NCBI RefSeq assembly: GCF_033807575.1
Contig: NC_084721.1
Span: forward strand, 9,858,001 to 9,922,000
DNA from: Cydia pomonella
Taxonomy: Eukaryota > Arthropoda > Insecta > Lepidoptera > Tortricidae
Direction of reading: 5' to 3'
DNA length: 64,000 nucleotides
Made by a program: the position numbers and the translations under genes
Notes under the pieces: generated by a model
Database searches by the model: none
Seen by the model: the letters and a program-made list of their open reading frames with translations, nothing else
Told to the model about the DNA's origin: nothing
Shown here: piece by piece, positions 1-13,000 of the stretch
Numbering within the stretch: position 1 is the stretch's first letter
Layout of the letters: each line of letters begins with the position of its first letter

Positions 1-2347
1 AAAATGTCGTGTTATATGTCACCCATTTTATTAATTTACGTTTTACCTTTTTGTGGTAAAATGTTTGAATAAAGAGGTTTTCACGCACAACACTATAAAT
101 TAGTTATTCCATTTAAGTTATTATTGATCACCCACCTTGATTAAATGTGATGATATTATAAATTATTTCTTAATTCTTAATAGGTCTTATACGATTTAAC
201 AATTGTACCTTATCTCTTCGTTGTAAATATAGATACGTAAATCAATTACTTAATAAATGTGTTTAAAGTAGAATAGGTATTTTAAGATATTTAAACGAAT
301 TATATTTTACGTTAAATTGGGTACATACAATATATTTTTATTTACAATAAATTTTTTACAATTGAATTTTGTTGTTTCATTGGAAGGTTTTGTTTTTTAG
401 ACGTATTTGCTAGTGGCAATAAAACTCTTATAAAACGTGTAATAAAATATGTTTTATTTAAAGCTCAACTAGCATAAATTAACGTAAGCAGATACAATTT
501 ATAAACAATAGCTAAATTAAATTACCAGGCAAATAAAACTAATAACATTGTTCGTCAATAAATACATCGATTTTTTACATTTTCTTATTAATTTAACAAT
601 ATTATACTTCCGATTGTGCATTAACATAATTTTGTGAATAACTTACTTGGACACTAATTTTATACAAGTAGGAATATAAACATGACTATTTGTTATTAAG
701 ATCATTTGATGTCATTTCGAAATATTACACAAATAATACTTAATATTTGAATTATTTTAGCGACTTGACAATAGGTACACACAACACGATACACACGTGG
801 CCTTAGTGTGTGACAGTATCAGTTGGATAAGAATTTACGTAACTGTTCCTAACTACCAATTCGCAAAATAATCCAAGACCCATAATGACACTGACAATTT
901 CGACAATTAGGGCCCTCCCCACCCCACAGACTCCCGAGCGTCGGTGTCTAGTTAACTCTATGACTGCTTCTAGACGCAACGTTGGCGCAACTGCGCAACG
1001 ACGCCATTTTACATAGCGTTCACTAGACGCCGACGCTCAAAAGACGCTAGTGTGCGCGTAGTACCTGTGTACGAAACTAAGGTATTACCACAGAGTTATT
1101 GATATAAAGAGGTATAAAGTTTAAGAAAAACTCATGCCGCCGAACTAGACGGCGCTATATATATTTGCAGCCAAAGGTACCGTTTATTGTACAGTGACAT
1201 CTGCATTAGCCGTCAAATTTGAAGCCCGAATTGTCTTAGACTTTACACACCTTATATTTACAATCAATGAATATTTGCCTAAAGTAACTGAAATGGTACA
1301 GTCGAGTTCAAAAATAAAGTCGAGCCAAAGTTCCAAAAATAGTACATTACGAGACAAGTGTGAAAAGTAGGAAATTCGCAACGAACACAACCGAAGTTCA
1401 CAAATTAAAACACAACCTAATTTCATTCCTTTTCGTAGTTAATCTCTGAGAACACATAGGTAGTTGTATTAGTATTTATGTCATTCAATACGGGACAATG
1501 ATTTCCCGGACATTTACAAGGCATGGGCAGTGAAGAAGCTAACACGAAATTAGGTTGTCGTTTATTAGTGTAGGTTTTAAGGTTCTGACGGAAGATCAGC
1601 GCTGTGGTCTCCGCAGCATTTATGCTGTACCACAACACATGTCCCTCTACTAATATGTCTACGAATCTAAAAATAAGACACGTAATACATTGTTATTGAT
1701 ATTAGTGTCAAATTGTATGTTACTTTTTCTTTGTCTCTTGTCAATTTTCTGTTTCTCTTGTTATTTGTTTGTGTCACAAAGCATGTAAGTTGTGGTTGAA
1801 TAAAGATTTTATCTATCTATCTAACACCAAAGAGACCAAATACGAGGATTGGTACAACAATAATTACGGGTAATCATTACGCTCGGCATTTACAGATGTA
1901 TTTGATCTTATACAAACAATACCAATTAATTGAGAGCTAATTCGTAGACCATAATATACAGATGTAGTGTGTAATTATTTTCCATTGTGTCCAACGTGTC
2001 TTGCTATTTGAGTCAGTCTTGCTTGGTACAAAAAGTACTGACATTCACCGAACTAGCATGACAAATACGGACGTTTACGAGAAAATACAATGGAAAACTA
2101 TTATGCACTACATCTGTACTTTATTAAACTATATTTCGTTTATAAATTATGTCTAATTAGCTGCTAAACGCATAATGCATGCATTTTTTATAAGCTGGAA
2201 GTTATTACTATCACAAGGCACTGAAATTTTAAGACTTGCACACACATCGGAACACACAATGTTCAAAAAGCGCGAGTGATTTTAACGAAAAGAGCGTAAA
2301 TATTGCCTATGTGCGTAATTTTGGCGATTTTTATATGATAATTGTTC
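1..2347. other. No gene recognised; AT-rich with a GC-richer block
   Basis: Mostly AT-rich DNA. About 900-1080 is GC-richer, starting AGGGCCCTCC with repeated TAGACGC/GACGCC words, possibly an old mobile-element fragment. Near 1800-1828, GAATAAAGATTTTATC followed by TATC repeats resembles a non-LTR retrotransposon 3' end. No convincing coding frame. Confidence 0.5.
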
Positions 2348-2474
2348 ACAAAAGTTCGGTTCGGTTAACAAAAGTTGGTCGGTTCACAAAAGTTCGGTTC
2401 GGTTAACAAAAGTTCGGTTCGGTTCACAAAAGTTCGATTCGGTTAGCAAAAGTTGGGTTCGGTGCACAAAAGAG
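2348..2474 (+). repeat. Minisatellite, about 20-bp unit, six copies
   Basis: Head-to-tail units of ACAAAAGTTCGGTTCGGTTA with small changes (GTTGGTCGG, GTTCGATTCGG, GTTGGGTTCGG). The TTCGGTTCGGTTAA core recurs in the hairpin at 6318-6388. Confidence 0.85.
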
Positions 2475-3259
2475 AGACATGGAAATAACATAATTTATTA
2501 TCTTTAATCCCTTTAGCCAGTATGCGCAAAATAGTGTAGTTACGGTTTCGGATTATATGTTTTGAACTCAGTGAGAGGCAAAGTGCAAGCTCAATCTCAG
2601 TTATAATACTTATAATTCTACGAATACCTACTAGCTATAGGATGCAAAACCAATCAAATCCTTGGTACACGTAATATATTACAAAGACAAGAATTTAAAA
2701 CTTTTAAAACATTGCCTTTCGATAGTTTCGATTATTTTAATACTAGAGGTGTTTGTAGCTTGTGACAATAACTTTAAGGTATAACAGTTTAATATATATG
2801 TACTAGGTACGATCATAGGTTATTTTGCTGCCCTGATTTAGCTAACTAGGGAAATATATATCATCTTTGGCGGGAATAGCTTTGTCAACAAATGTTATCC
2901 TCGCCTTTTCATATGTATATTTTTAAGCTTTTGATTAAAATCGGAGTTCATATTGTCAATTGTTTAAGTAAGATTCTACACTTACTTTCTAGATATCATA
3001 TTGATTGACGGATAGAACACACGAAACGGTAAACAGTAAAAAGGACATTCTATCATCTCACGTAGGTACTATTAGAGGCGTAATGGCGAAGTGTTAATAT
3101 ATTTTCATAAATAAAAGATTAACATATCGCTTTTCTAGTTATCTGTCTTAGCGCTCATATGCTCATTAGATATTTATAAAGGACGAAATATAGGCGCGCA
3201 AGGTCATAGCGTAGCCCGTTAGGCCACATTTGAGCACGGATATTTTTAATCGTAACTAT
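2475..3259. other. No gene recognised
   Basis: AT-rich sequence without open frames of note, splice-like exon structure or clear repeats. Confidence 0.5.
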
Positions 3260-3401
3260 CTGGCACGAATGAAATGAACGAAAATTTCATTGTATGAGTG
3301 ACACTTGTATCGGTCACCTGTAGCCACCATTTTATTGGTATATACACACATAGATATTTTCATTGATTCATTCATTCATCCATTCATTCGTGCCAGCTCT
3401 T
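3260..3401. mobile_element. Small inverted-repeat element (CTGGCACGAATGAA)
   Basis: Starts CTGGCACGAATGAAATGAA and ends TTCATTCGTGCCAG, an inverted pair of about 14 exact bases. The right end is extended by a CATT microsatellite (about 3370-3392). No clear target duplication. Confidence 0.5.
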
Positions 3402-3756
3402 GTGAATCGACAAATACACTTCGCCACTGCCACGTCTGTTGTAACAAATTATGCTATTTACAATTTAAAAAAATGTTATGAACTAGATAATGAGGGCATG
3501 CAAGTATGTTTATATGAGTACATTTAGCAATTTAAAGGGTTAATAAATAGTGATATGCAGGCAAGAAAATAAAATAATATTATATTACATAGTTAACAAA
3601 ACTGTACATTATTTATGAACATATATATAGCCACAACATCATATATACAAACATTCATACGTACAATTACTTTGACTAAGACATCTAATTTAAATCATAC
3701 CAAAATTAGTGCCTTATTGCATACAACGTGTTTAACATACTTATACCTACCCATCT

Positions 3757-3882
3757 AAGGGTTTCCATCTGACCAATTTCTTGGTGCAATGTAAGTACGT
3801 TGCGTCTCACTCCCTCATTAAGCAAAATGTGAGACGCTAATACACATTGGACCAAGAAATTGGCCAGGTGGAATACCACCCT
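3757..3882. mobile_element. MITE, near-palindrome (TTCCATCTGACCAATTTC)
   Basis: Two arms of about 52 bases (from 3759 and up to 3881) pair as an imperfect hairpin, sharing GACCAATTTCTTGG and GCGTCTCAC around a spacer of about 18 bases. The flanks contain TA, consistent with a Tc1/mariner-type MITE, though the exact TSD is unclear. Confidence 0.7.
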
Positions 3883-5580
3883 AATATACCAATTGATACA
3901 GAGATAAATAAAATAGGCTGCAACTCAGTATTGAGTTATTATTCCTATATGTACGACACTCGATACAAGTTAATTATATTTTTTTGTAGTTTCGCAGTAA
4001 ATACCTATTTTATGTGTGGTAGATTAATAAGGGTAAACAGTGTTTTAGGCACTCAAAATGCCTGCAATTTTGTATATAATTTAAACAAAAGGAAAAGAGA
4101 ATCGATATAAAAATATTTAGAAAGTAGACGGTGTCTCAATAAGAGTGCACTTTTTCGTTTGAAAATCAAAACACGTATTTTTTAAATTAGTTGTGATATT
4201 TATATTGCATTATAAAGACATATTCCGATTATGTATGGAATAAAATATCCGGAAAATGGCCCCCACGGCTCTGATGACAGGTCATGATATTTTCGTTAAG
4301 TTTTTACTTTAATAGAAACTTTAGTTACAGAATAAAGAGTAAACAGGGATTAGCTGTCATATTAACTTGCACACTAACAATATAAAAACGACTGCGACGT
4401 ATATTACGTGTTTAATTTTACATCGCGTTGATAATTACAACACTTAACACAATCCAGTGCTAGCTACCAAGCCATATTTGGAAGCGGGTTTGCCTATATT
4501 AGTTATCTAAGTCAGTACTTTATTTCTTTTCTATTAAGGTTAATAAGTTTCTATACATAATATATGTATACTTTTTACGAGTATCTTGATAAGAATCACA
4601 TGGAAGGTAAAATGTACCATTTAAATTTTATTCAATGTATGTTTGTTGCTATAGTGTTTGAACAAAAGTAGTTTTCAATTGCACATACGCTTGGTATTGG
4701 TTGCTTGATATGGAAATATGACTATACAAAATCTTTTAAATTGAATGTATAGTTACACGGACACAACGTATATACTTCAAATTATAATTATACAATAATT
4801 ACTAAGGGTAATTTTCAACTGAATCTGATTGTAGTATAACATGTCAATGCTAATAGTAAGTACGCTAATTTTACCCTTTTAGAAATGCCATACTGTTTAA
4901 AAAATAAGTTATTATCTTTAGAGTTTTGTTTAATGCGTTCAATTGAGTGTTTATAAACACTATTCACTAAATATAATATATTTATAAATAAATAGTCAAT
5001 TTAAACTTGTATTGATTATTAAGAGGTGGTAGATGTGCCAGTTCGATTTCGTTGTTTCTTCTACGTCTTTGTAGTGGGCCTTAATTTAAAATATTGTAAT
5101 ATGTTTTAATTCTAATCCGTAGTGCGTTGTTTATGCATTATGTCCACTTTTATTCAGTGCCCATAGATAATCGTACTGTAGGTATTTTGTATTATCTAAC
5201 AATACATGAATCAGACCTACATTGAAATCGTTTCAATAATTCAATACAATAGAAATAATGTTATGATTTCCGACAAGTGTAAACCACGCAACCGGCATTG
5301 ATTATTAAAAAATGATATAAAACATAATAAAATTAATAAATTTACAGAAAGTTGATGTTTGTAAACTTCATTGTAAAATAACTGAAATCCATTTGGTTCC
5401 TGCATAGATTTACAATATAACAATAAAACGTATAAGTTACATAGCTGTAGTACCTAATGTGAACGTGCCTTTAAAAGTATGATCATGTAACGACACATTG
5501 CAATAGTCCGTAACTTTTCACACAATGTTTATTATGTAAGCAGATCATACATTTGATATTATTCATCGTTATATTATATC
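3883..5580. other. No gene recognised
   Basis: AT-rich, gene-free as far as I can see. The open frame 3847-4110 starts inside the preceding MITE and is not convincing. Confidence 0.5.
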
Positions 5581-5599
5581 TAATATCACTCGACGTTGA

Positions 5600-5690
5600 C
5601 ACGTGCAACTCACCGAGCTAGTTCGTGACGCTCAACGATGACGTCACGTGACGCCACGGGGACGGCGTGACGCGGGCTCATTGGAAACGC
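5600..5690. promoter_or_regulatory. CRE/E-box cluster
   Basis: A palindromic CRE, TGACGTCA (5639-5646), overlaps an E-box palindrome TCACGTGA (5644-5651). Further GTGACG/CGTGACG words lie within 60 bases, and a second TGACGTCA is at 6117-6124. GC-rich against an AT-rich background. May be an enhancer or promoter, or the end of an unrecognised element. Confidence 0.4.
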
Positions 5691-5810
5691 GCATATCTGG
5701 AAAACACATGAAGATGTACTTTATAGGTGGAACTGTCGACGAATGAGTTACTGGGTTCATATTAAGGTTTTATCACGCCACTTCCGTATAAATTCGAATA
5801 TCCACAGCAG

Positions 5811-5935
5811 GCCCATTTATCTATTTATTATTTATTTAAATTTTATTGCACAAACAGTTATAAGTACAAATGGCGGTCTTAATGCAATAAGGCATTCTCA
5901 ACCAGTCAACCACTCAAATAAACTTTCGAAAGTGA
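5811..5935 (-). mobile_element. Non-LTR retrotransposon 3' end fragment
   Basis: ATTTATTTA-rich start, then TTTTATTGCACAA, AATGGCGGTCTTAATGC and CATTCTCAACCAGTCAACC. It shares its order and wording with 63392-63487. On the minus strand this is a tail ending in TAAAT repeats, typical of dispersed lepidopteran LINE ends. Confidence 0.6.
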
Positions 5936-6168
5936 GAACCTCCTGCACTGCCGAAAGGGAAGGGATGATGCCATTGATGACAAAAAAGAACAGTAGTGTT
6001 TACAATTCATAACAACAGAGTCTAATAACAGATATGAGTATGAGATACACGTCGCGAATAAAGGAGGCATCGCTTAAGGACATTACCAACTTCAACTAAA
6101 TTGTTAGGAGAAATTATGACGTCACCAGCGTGACCGCGTCTAGCAATCGATGGAAAAGTTGAGTCCTG

Positions 6169-6313
6169 GGTGCCTAGCCAAGGTGACAATCGTTTGCGCC
6201 AAGGTAACGAAACGCTTTGTGTCTCTCTATCACTCTTCCATATTAGGGTGACATTGACAGTTGAGGTTCGTTCGCTACGGAGCGTAAACGATTGACATGT
6301 TGGCTACGCAGCC
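6169..6313. mobile_element. MITE with TAGCCAAGGTGACAATCG-type ends
   Basis: The left end GCCTAGCCAAGGTGACAATC matches the reverse complement of the right end (GTAAACGATTGACATGTTGG then CTACGC). About 145 bp, with no coding content. A common lepidopteran mini-element pattern from memory. Confidence 0.65.
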
Positions 6314-6317
6314 AGTT

Positions 6318-6388
6318 CTGACAGTTGGATTTAACCGAACCGAAAGTTAAATTGACAAACTTTCGGTTCGGTTAAATCCAACTGTCAG
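6318..6388. repeat. Perfect 31-bp inverted repeat with 9-base loop
   Basis: Arms 6318-6348 and 6358-6388 are exactly complementary, with loop AAATTGACA. The arms start CTGACAGTTGGATTTAACCG and contain the AACCGAACCGAAAGTT word related to the minisatellite at 2348-2474. Could be a tiny MITE or a small-RNA precursor. Confidence 0.9.
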
Positions 6389-6616
6389 ATTTTGCGATTT
6401 TAGTATTAAGTAAAGGTAATAGGGTACATGTTTCCTGAGAGGGTCGAAGGGATTTATCTGAGTTTGAACTTAAGCGACACATTTATGAAGTAAAATCATT
6501 AGAAATAATGATATCGCGTATAATGAATTTCGTCATCTTCTTCCGTAAACCTCCTCAACATTGCCTACCATGCCCACCATTACCTGCTTAAAAAAAGTAA
6601 GTTCTTTACATCTATA

Positions 6617-6622
6617 TTTAAT
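6617..6622 (-). terminator. LYSMD2: Candidate polyadenylation signal of LYSMD
   Basis: ATTAAA on the minus strand about 105 bases past the distal stop and 260 bases past the main stop. No AATAAA is seen closer. Inference from position and motif only. Confidence 0.35.
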
Positions 6623-6727
6623 CAGTTAGCTACTACCTAATAATGGGTATCAATTAATATAATCACGAGGGGTTAAACAACAATTTTGTCCCCTTGTAAA
6701 ATAAGTGCCGGCCTGCGCTATCGACCG

Positions 6728-6878
6728 CTACAACTGAATCAGGGCCTCGTGCGTCCGCTCCAGCCTCTTGAGCGACGTGTCGACCCGGCGGCCCTGCATC
6801 AGCATGAACGGTGGCGGCGGGATGATCTCGTTGTACGAGCTTGACGCGGACAGTGTGTTACCTGCGCTGTCTCGTCCG
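6728..6878 (-). pseudogene. Tandem duplicate of the LYSMD terminal exon
   Basis: A second copy of the end of exon 3, 151 bases further downstream. It reads YNEIIPPPPFMLMQGRRVD then TSLKRLERTHEALIQL and TAG at 6730-6728. The 151-base offset puts it one base out of frame with the first copy, so readthrough cannot use it. A phase-compatible acceptor exists (GACGAGACAG then C completing the codon with GA from exon 2), but it lacks a pyrimidine tract. It may be a weak alternative last exon or simply duplicated 3' UTR. The frame has stayed open; differences from the first copy include CGC/CGG and AGA/AGG (silent) and T/M, D/A and F/I changes. Confidence 0.75.
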
Positions 6879-7086
6879 CTACAACTGGAACAGGTCCTCG
6901 TGCGTCCGCTCCAGTCTCTTGAGCGACGTGTCGACGCGGCGGCCCTGCGTCAGCATGGAAGGCGGCGGCGGCAAAGGTGGCGGGATGATCTCATTGTACG
7001 AGCTGGACGCGCCGAGTGACGCCGACTGTCGCAGTCGCGCCGTCGGTCGATGCCGCACAAATCCATCTTCAAGCTCCTTCACGAAT
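6879..7086 (-). CDS. LYSMD2: LYSMD exon 3 (C-terminal exon)
   Basis: Follows the acceptor CTATCACTTTTCAG at 7087. Its first base A completes GAA with exon 2, then TTC GTG AAG GAG. It encodes FVKELEDGFVRHRPTARL, a Ser-rich piece, YNEIIPPPLPPPPSML, the QGRRVDTSLKRLE motif and the terminal DLFQL, then TAG at 6881-6879. The basic motif and the acidic-aromatic-Gln/Lys-Leu ending match the C terminus of LYSMD1-type proteins. The exon is far more GC-rich than its surroundings, as a coding exon would be. Plus-strand open frames over this exon are shadows. Confidence 0.87.
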
Positions 7087-10000
7087 CTGAAAAGTGATAG
7101 ATAGCACAGTCAGCAACTACAGCTATATATTAGACTGGTGAATTATATTGACTGCAGGTAAACGCCACCTTAACGAGGCACTTCACAAGAATATCTAAGC
7201 ATATCTAAGATGAGCCTACTGAGTTTTAAAAGTCTTGTCCTGTGTAAAATGTCGTCTAATAGCATTATCTAGGTGTTTTTGCTGACAAGAAAGATACCGA
7301 ATAGTGGTCGGTGAAGGAAACTACAATAGTTCCGGCAGACGTTAATTTCCTCGGGAGTTAATTTACCCTTACATAAACGGCTTACTTGAATTTACGCGTT
7401 CTGGTCTGAAATGCGAATGATGCTACATAAGGAAAAAATTACCCTAAGGTAAAAATAAAGTTTCCTACATAAGTGATGGATGACTTTTGCTCAGTCATAC
7501 TGCGTTGGGTGACTTACAGGTTTTTCCTCCAGAATCTTCTTATGTCAATAGAGGGATATTTTATTTTGAAATCTAATGCTTATATAATATAGATTTAAAT
7601 AAACATCAACGACAGTATTCAATTTTACTTCATTTAATATATTACAATTATATAATGAAGTTACTTTCCATTCTTTCCATATTTTATATTGCAAAGTAAG
7701 TAGCAGCGGCGAAGCAGTTAAGCCCATATCGTTAACGAGTATATTCCGCAAGTCACCGAACGCATGAGTCATACCTAATAGCTTAGTATACGTATATATA
7801 GGTACAGTCAAGTGTAAAAATATGGGTGTACACATCTTACTCAAAAATATGTCCCATAGCATCTTCTTCCAGTGTAATAAGAGCGTAGTACCATATTTAT
7901 GAGACGATTCTTTCGATACATATTTTTGCAGTTGACTGTACCAATATCTCCGCTTAGGTAAGAAATGTGTTATAAAAGGGATATACGTATTTCATACATA
8001 TTCTAGTGTTACTGCTTGTGAAGCTATATTTTTCCAGGTTAAAATGCTTCTCCTCCAGAAAGGACAATTATGTTTATTCACGAGAAGGGTCTGCTGAAGT
8101 GATAAGTACATTAAAGTGGCGGACAAATGACAAATTGTCCATTCACGACGTCCGCTAGACAGATATTATAAAGGCTATTTTCAACTCTACTTTGTACAGA
8201 ATAAGGTTGGATTCTGAATTGCTTAAAGTAAACGATTATTTCCCGTCGCACTATAATGCATCGATAATACCTTTTCTTTTCATTATTTAAACTGCGTTGA
8301 CATATTAACAATTAATGATATACGTTAATATGTGAAATTAAGTTTGCTCACAAACGCTTTGTATTTCAATTGTTACGATGGTGTGACGTCAAGACCTCGT
8401 GATTTCGTTTGCTTACAACTACAGGCGGCTTGTTACATATAAACGGAAGTATTTGTTTATACCTCGTTATGACGAAGAAGCAGACGAAATCTGTACATAA
8501 TACTATTCATACTAAAATATATTTGAGTCAGCAGTGCTGTTTATTAAAGGGTATCAGCAATATAGCAATAAAGACGTAACTAAAGGTCTGGGGTCGCTAA
8601 CTAGTTTGATGTTTTTCTACCCCGTAAACCAAAAGACAAGTGTTATATAGACAGCTTAAGATAATATTTGGACTATTTGGAGTACTCACATACGTCCTTA
8701 ATGAATTAGATGTCCGTCAAGTACGTATGTGACCTCTAGAAGTCTAGAAAAAAAATATTCATGACATAAAAATCAGGTTTAGCTGATTCTGCAAATATTC
8801 TGATTAATAATAAGCGCCGAACCATGACATTAAGGTACAAAATAATGGTGATTATCTCAATTAACTAATAAATATTTGCAACCGAGAAGTCACGGTACTG
8901 CTTAAAAATCTAAAAGCGCATAGGATAGAACAGCTGATTATTTGAAAGTTACACTTCCTAGTATTCACAAAATTCAATCTAATCGAATGGCACCAGCTAC
9001 TACTATTGGTTCAACGCGTATGACTCAAGTCCAGATTTAAAACATTTCAGAAATCATCGAAATATTATTTAAAGTTCCCTAAAGTGAGCTCCAGAAATAT
9101 TTCAAGAGCTTTCTGGCAAGGTTGAGAGCTCTTCGCTGTTTACAATTATAATCCGAGTGTTTACTTATCAATCAGTGTCAGGGAACATCCTGTTGATATC
9201 ACACTGAACGCGTCTTCAAAACCCGTAAATAAAATTATAAATATTTGCATAACTTTACGTCAGTTAAAGTTTTATTTGGTGTCACAATGGCACACCGACC
9301 GGCGCATTGATTAAGACATTTGAATCGTGTGTCTTTTTTTCACCCATTGGCGATGGCTTGATTCATTTGAAAATTGGTATATCCAAAAAGTAGGTATGTA
9401 AATGTGAATCTAAATGTATTTAAACAGTATCAATAGCAGTCGGTAAAAGCGTTTGTTTTAGTTTTTATTTGTAAAATATTTTATGAATGTACTATTAAGT
9501 ACGCATTACGTTCAGTTATTTGCGCGTGAATTTCATATTTGAGGTGCCCTTTAACCTAACTTATCTATAACAACTATCGTACCTATAGAATACAACACAC
9601 GAGCTTGGAGCGATAAAATCCAAATATTAATACGCATTTCCATAATGGCCTTAAATAATAACCCCAACTTTTACCCGTATGTGGCAGCTTTTGAGGCACG
9701 TGTATGTAACTTATAATACTTATACTTAAGTTTAGCATTTCAAAATTATTTAGTTTTCGGCATCATGACTGTAAATAACCTATTATTAAGATAGAATTAG
9801 GATTAACTAACATAGATATAAGTAGGTTTTACTGTGCTTAACTAACAAATATGGACTCTAATTTGGTCTGAAATAAATATATATTGAATTGAATTATAAG
9901 AAATGACCTATAATCTGAACGCAAACTTTTGGTACAGTAAACGTCATATGACATTTGAACCAAGTGGCATCGGTTGGCACGGACGACAATATGCGACGCC

Positions 10001-13000
10001 CCTCGTCTGACCTACATTTACATTAGTAGTGTCTTAGCCATTAATTTGGCTAGATAATACAGCAGTTAAAATGCCTGTCTGAATCCCTAGATGTTAGAAT
10101 GGCCTGTCGAAAGACGCCAACAACGGTAATTATTAAGTATTTCATTATTTACATTACACGAAAAACATGTGCAGTAAAAACAAAAGGCAGCCCGCAAATG
10201 TCACTAAGGTAAAAACGTGAAGCAATTAATTAGGTACCGCTTTTGTTTTTGTTATACCAATCCTAATGCTCGGCTGGGTTTTAAGGACATTTGTATTCTT
10301 GTCAGAAAAAGTAGCATAGCATGGTAGGCTGTTATTGTCGCGAGTAAAATTTGTTTTGGAGTAAAAGGAGACTCACTATTAAGGGCCTTTTTCTCTTAGA
10401 ACGATTTGTCGATTAGCCACAATAGAGAAACTTTATTATTCTTTTTCATTTATCGTAGCCCTGTATCGTGCCGTTGTTTTATGTAATTGTAATAAAAATA
10501 AAAACTTCTGTGTATGGTTAGTCATTTTTACTTTCACCGTCGCCTCTTTCGAATTACAAAAGATATGCTTAAGATACAATAATTATTCGACCAGTTTCAA
10601 CGACATCATTATGGAAAGCGGACTTTTTTCTGAATTTATAATAATATATACATTTATACTATAAGACATTCAGCTTGTCAGTATAAAAAAAAGCCAAATT
10701 TATAAAATGCAGGAGCGAAGGGTTATCCTCAAAAGAAATATGGCTTTCGCGACTTTTTTACTGATAACTGGGAGTGCCAGAGTATACGAGTAAGTATTAT
10801 AATTACCCATTCTGGTACGTATAGAAAGCCCCAAAATGCTTGACGACCCTATAGTAAATTCAACTACCGTGTGGTCAAGATAATGAAGCGGATGAAACTT
10901 TCCCAGAATGCCTGGCAATATCAAAATAAATAGGTACCTATCTCTATAAACCATAACAATAATACCTGTAAATGGTAAAACACGCATAAGTCTCTTTGTC
11001 AAATTTTTGACTTATGTAATTTAGGAGTAATCGTGTGCACGTGGACAATCTTGTATATAGACGTGGATATTTTATTAGTAATAAGTGTAATAGCATATAT
11101 AAGTAGGCATATTTTTTATATTCTTGTTTATACAATTGTATTGTTTGCAACTGCATGCTGTATGTGGACAGCTGAATAAGGAGGACAACAACAAACGTGA
11201 ACATTTGTAACTGTACCCTTTTCAAGCAAATAAATGATTAATGATTATGACTGATGGTAAGCGATCAACGTAGCCTATGGACGCTTGCAACTGTGTATCA
11301 AGCGCGTTGCCGACTCTTTAAAAAACCTGTACACTACTTTTTCTGTACGAGTAGTCCCTAAAGAAAACCTCAGTTCTTCAGAATCGACAAAAAGATGTAA
11401 AATACTTTGCCTTACTTCATTCCAGTTCATAGCCGCAGTGACTTTCTTAATTTAAAAATGTAATTACAGACTCATTATCATAAGAAGTAATAAATAGATA
11501 AACCCTTATCAACTGTATCTATTGATATGAGAATTTTCATTTGAGTAATGTGACGAGGTGACCGATCTAACGATAAATTAACGTGCACCACATCACGATC
11601 GTGATAACAGACAGATAATAAAACCGGCGTGATTAATTGTTACACACGCTTTGTCACAATATAACGCACAATCAACTACTTTTGATGAGCTATACGAGGT
11701 AAAAACATAAATAGCTTTTGCTGACATAACGTACTAGTTGTTTAAGCTCTGCGTAGATATTGATTTCTAATATCATGATTCCAATAGTCTCTTTGGGTGG
11801 GTATCAATCGCGGGACACTTCTGGATGCGACTAGCCCAGGACCAGGATAAGTGGCGTACACGAAGAGAGGCCTATGCTCAGCAGTGGGCGAATGGAGGCT
11901 AAAATAATGATGATGATGAATATAATGATTTATATTTTTTTTAATGCGATCCAGAAGTTATATGTATAGAAAATAATTTAACGCAAAATATCTAATCGAA
12001 GTGTCTGTACTCATACACAAAAAACAAAACCATCCAAGCATGATTGGATGAAAATATAAAACTAAGCCATAATTCAATAAAAAAAAACCTCTCATGACCA
12101 AATTATCAAAGAATATTTCAGGGCTATAAACGCGAAAATCGAAGTTTGTCAATTGCGGGCATTTTTATCTGTCACTCTAATTACGTCTTGGTGAGAGTAA
12201 AAGAGAAAGATCCCAGCAATTTGCGAATATCGGTTTTCGCGGTAGGCCCCCTGGAACGTACTAGGAGCTTTGGTCTATTCCTCACAAGCGATTTAAAAAG
12301 AGCTGGCCAGCATTAAAGGCAAACAATAGAGGCACGTAAGACGGGTTCGACAAACTTTAACTAAGACCAGTGGCGTTTCGCAAACAGTTTTTATGATAAC
12401 CGCATCCCGTGGCCGAGTAGAATGTTATTGTGTTTTTATCGCAATCGATTTATGATACGATAAGTATGGAAGTATGTATTATTAAAATAGTTTTGAGTTT
12501 TAATAAGGCTTGCACGAAGCTGGTCGAAGCTTGGTATTAGAATTTAACTAACTTTATATATAGATAACACATAACACACTACGCTTGGTCCACGTGGACG
12601 CTGTGGCATTTTCACTTTATCCCCTAGACACAGGGAAAGAAAATCTAAGACTAACAATCTAGGTTCGAATGGTTCATCAAGAAATTCAGAGTTAATTTTG
12701 CATTTATACCAGACATTACCAATGAATCAGAAGAAAGCAAAATGAAAACCCATCGACTGACTTTAAAACATATGACAACCGACTTCCAAAGGCAAAATAT
12801 TTACATGAGTCAGTCTAAAAACCCAAACACATTAATATTTAATTAAATATTTGAGAGAATTATACGGGGAACTACATCATCAGATTTTTGTTCTAAGGAA
12901 AACGGGTCTAGGTGTTCCAATAGGTTATATATAAATGAAAGTAAATATCACATGCTATGCGCATGTAACTTTAAATTGATTCGATTAAGATCCTTGTACT

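Noticed and set aside
6768..7104. Three overlapping open frames on both strands
   Set aside because: Only the minus-strand frame matches a protein family (LysM protein C terminus); the plus-strand frames are shadows of this GC-rich exon.
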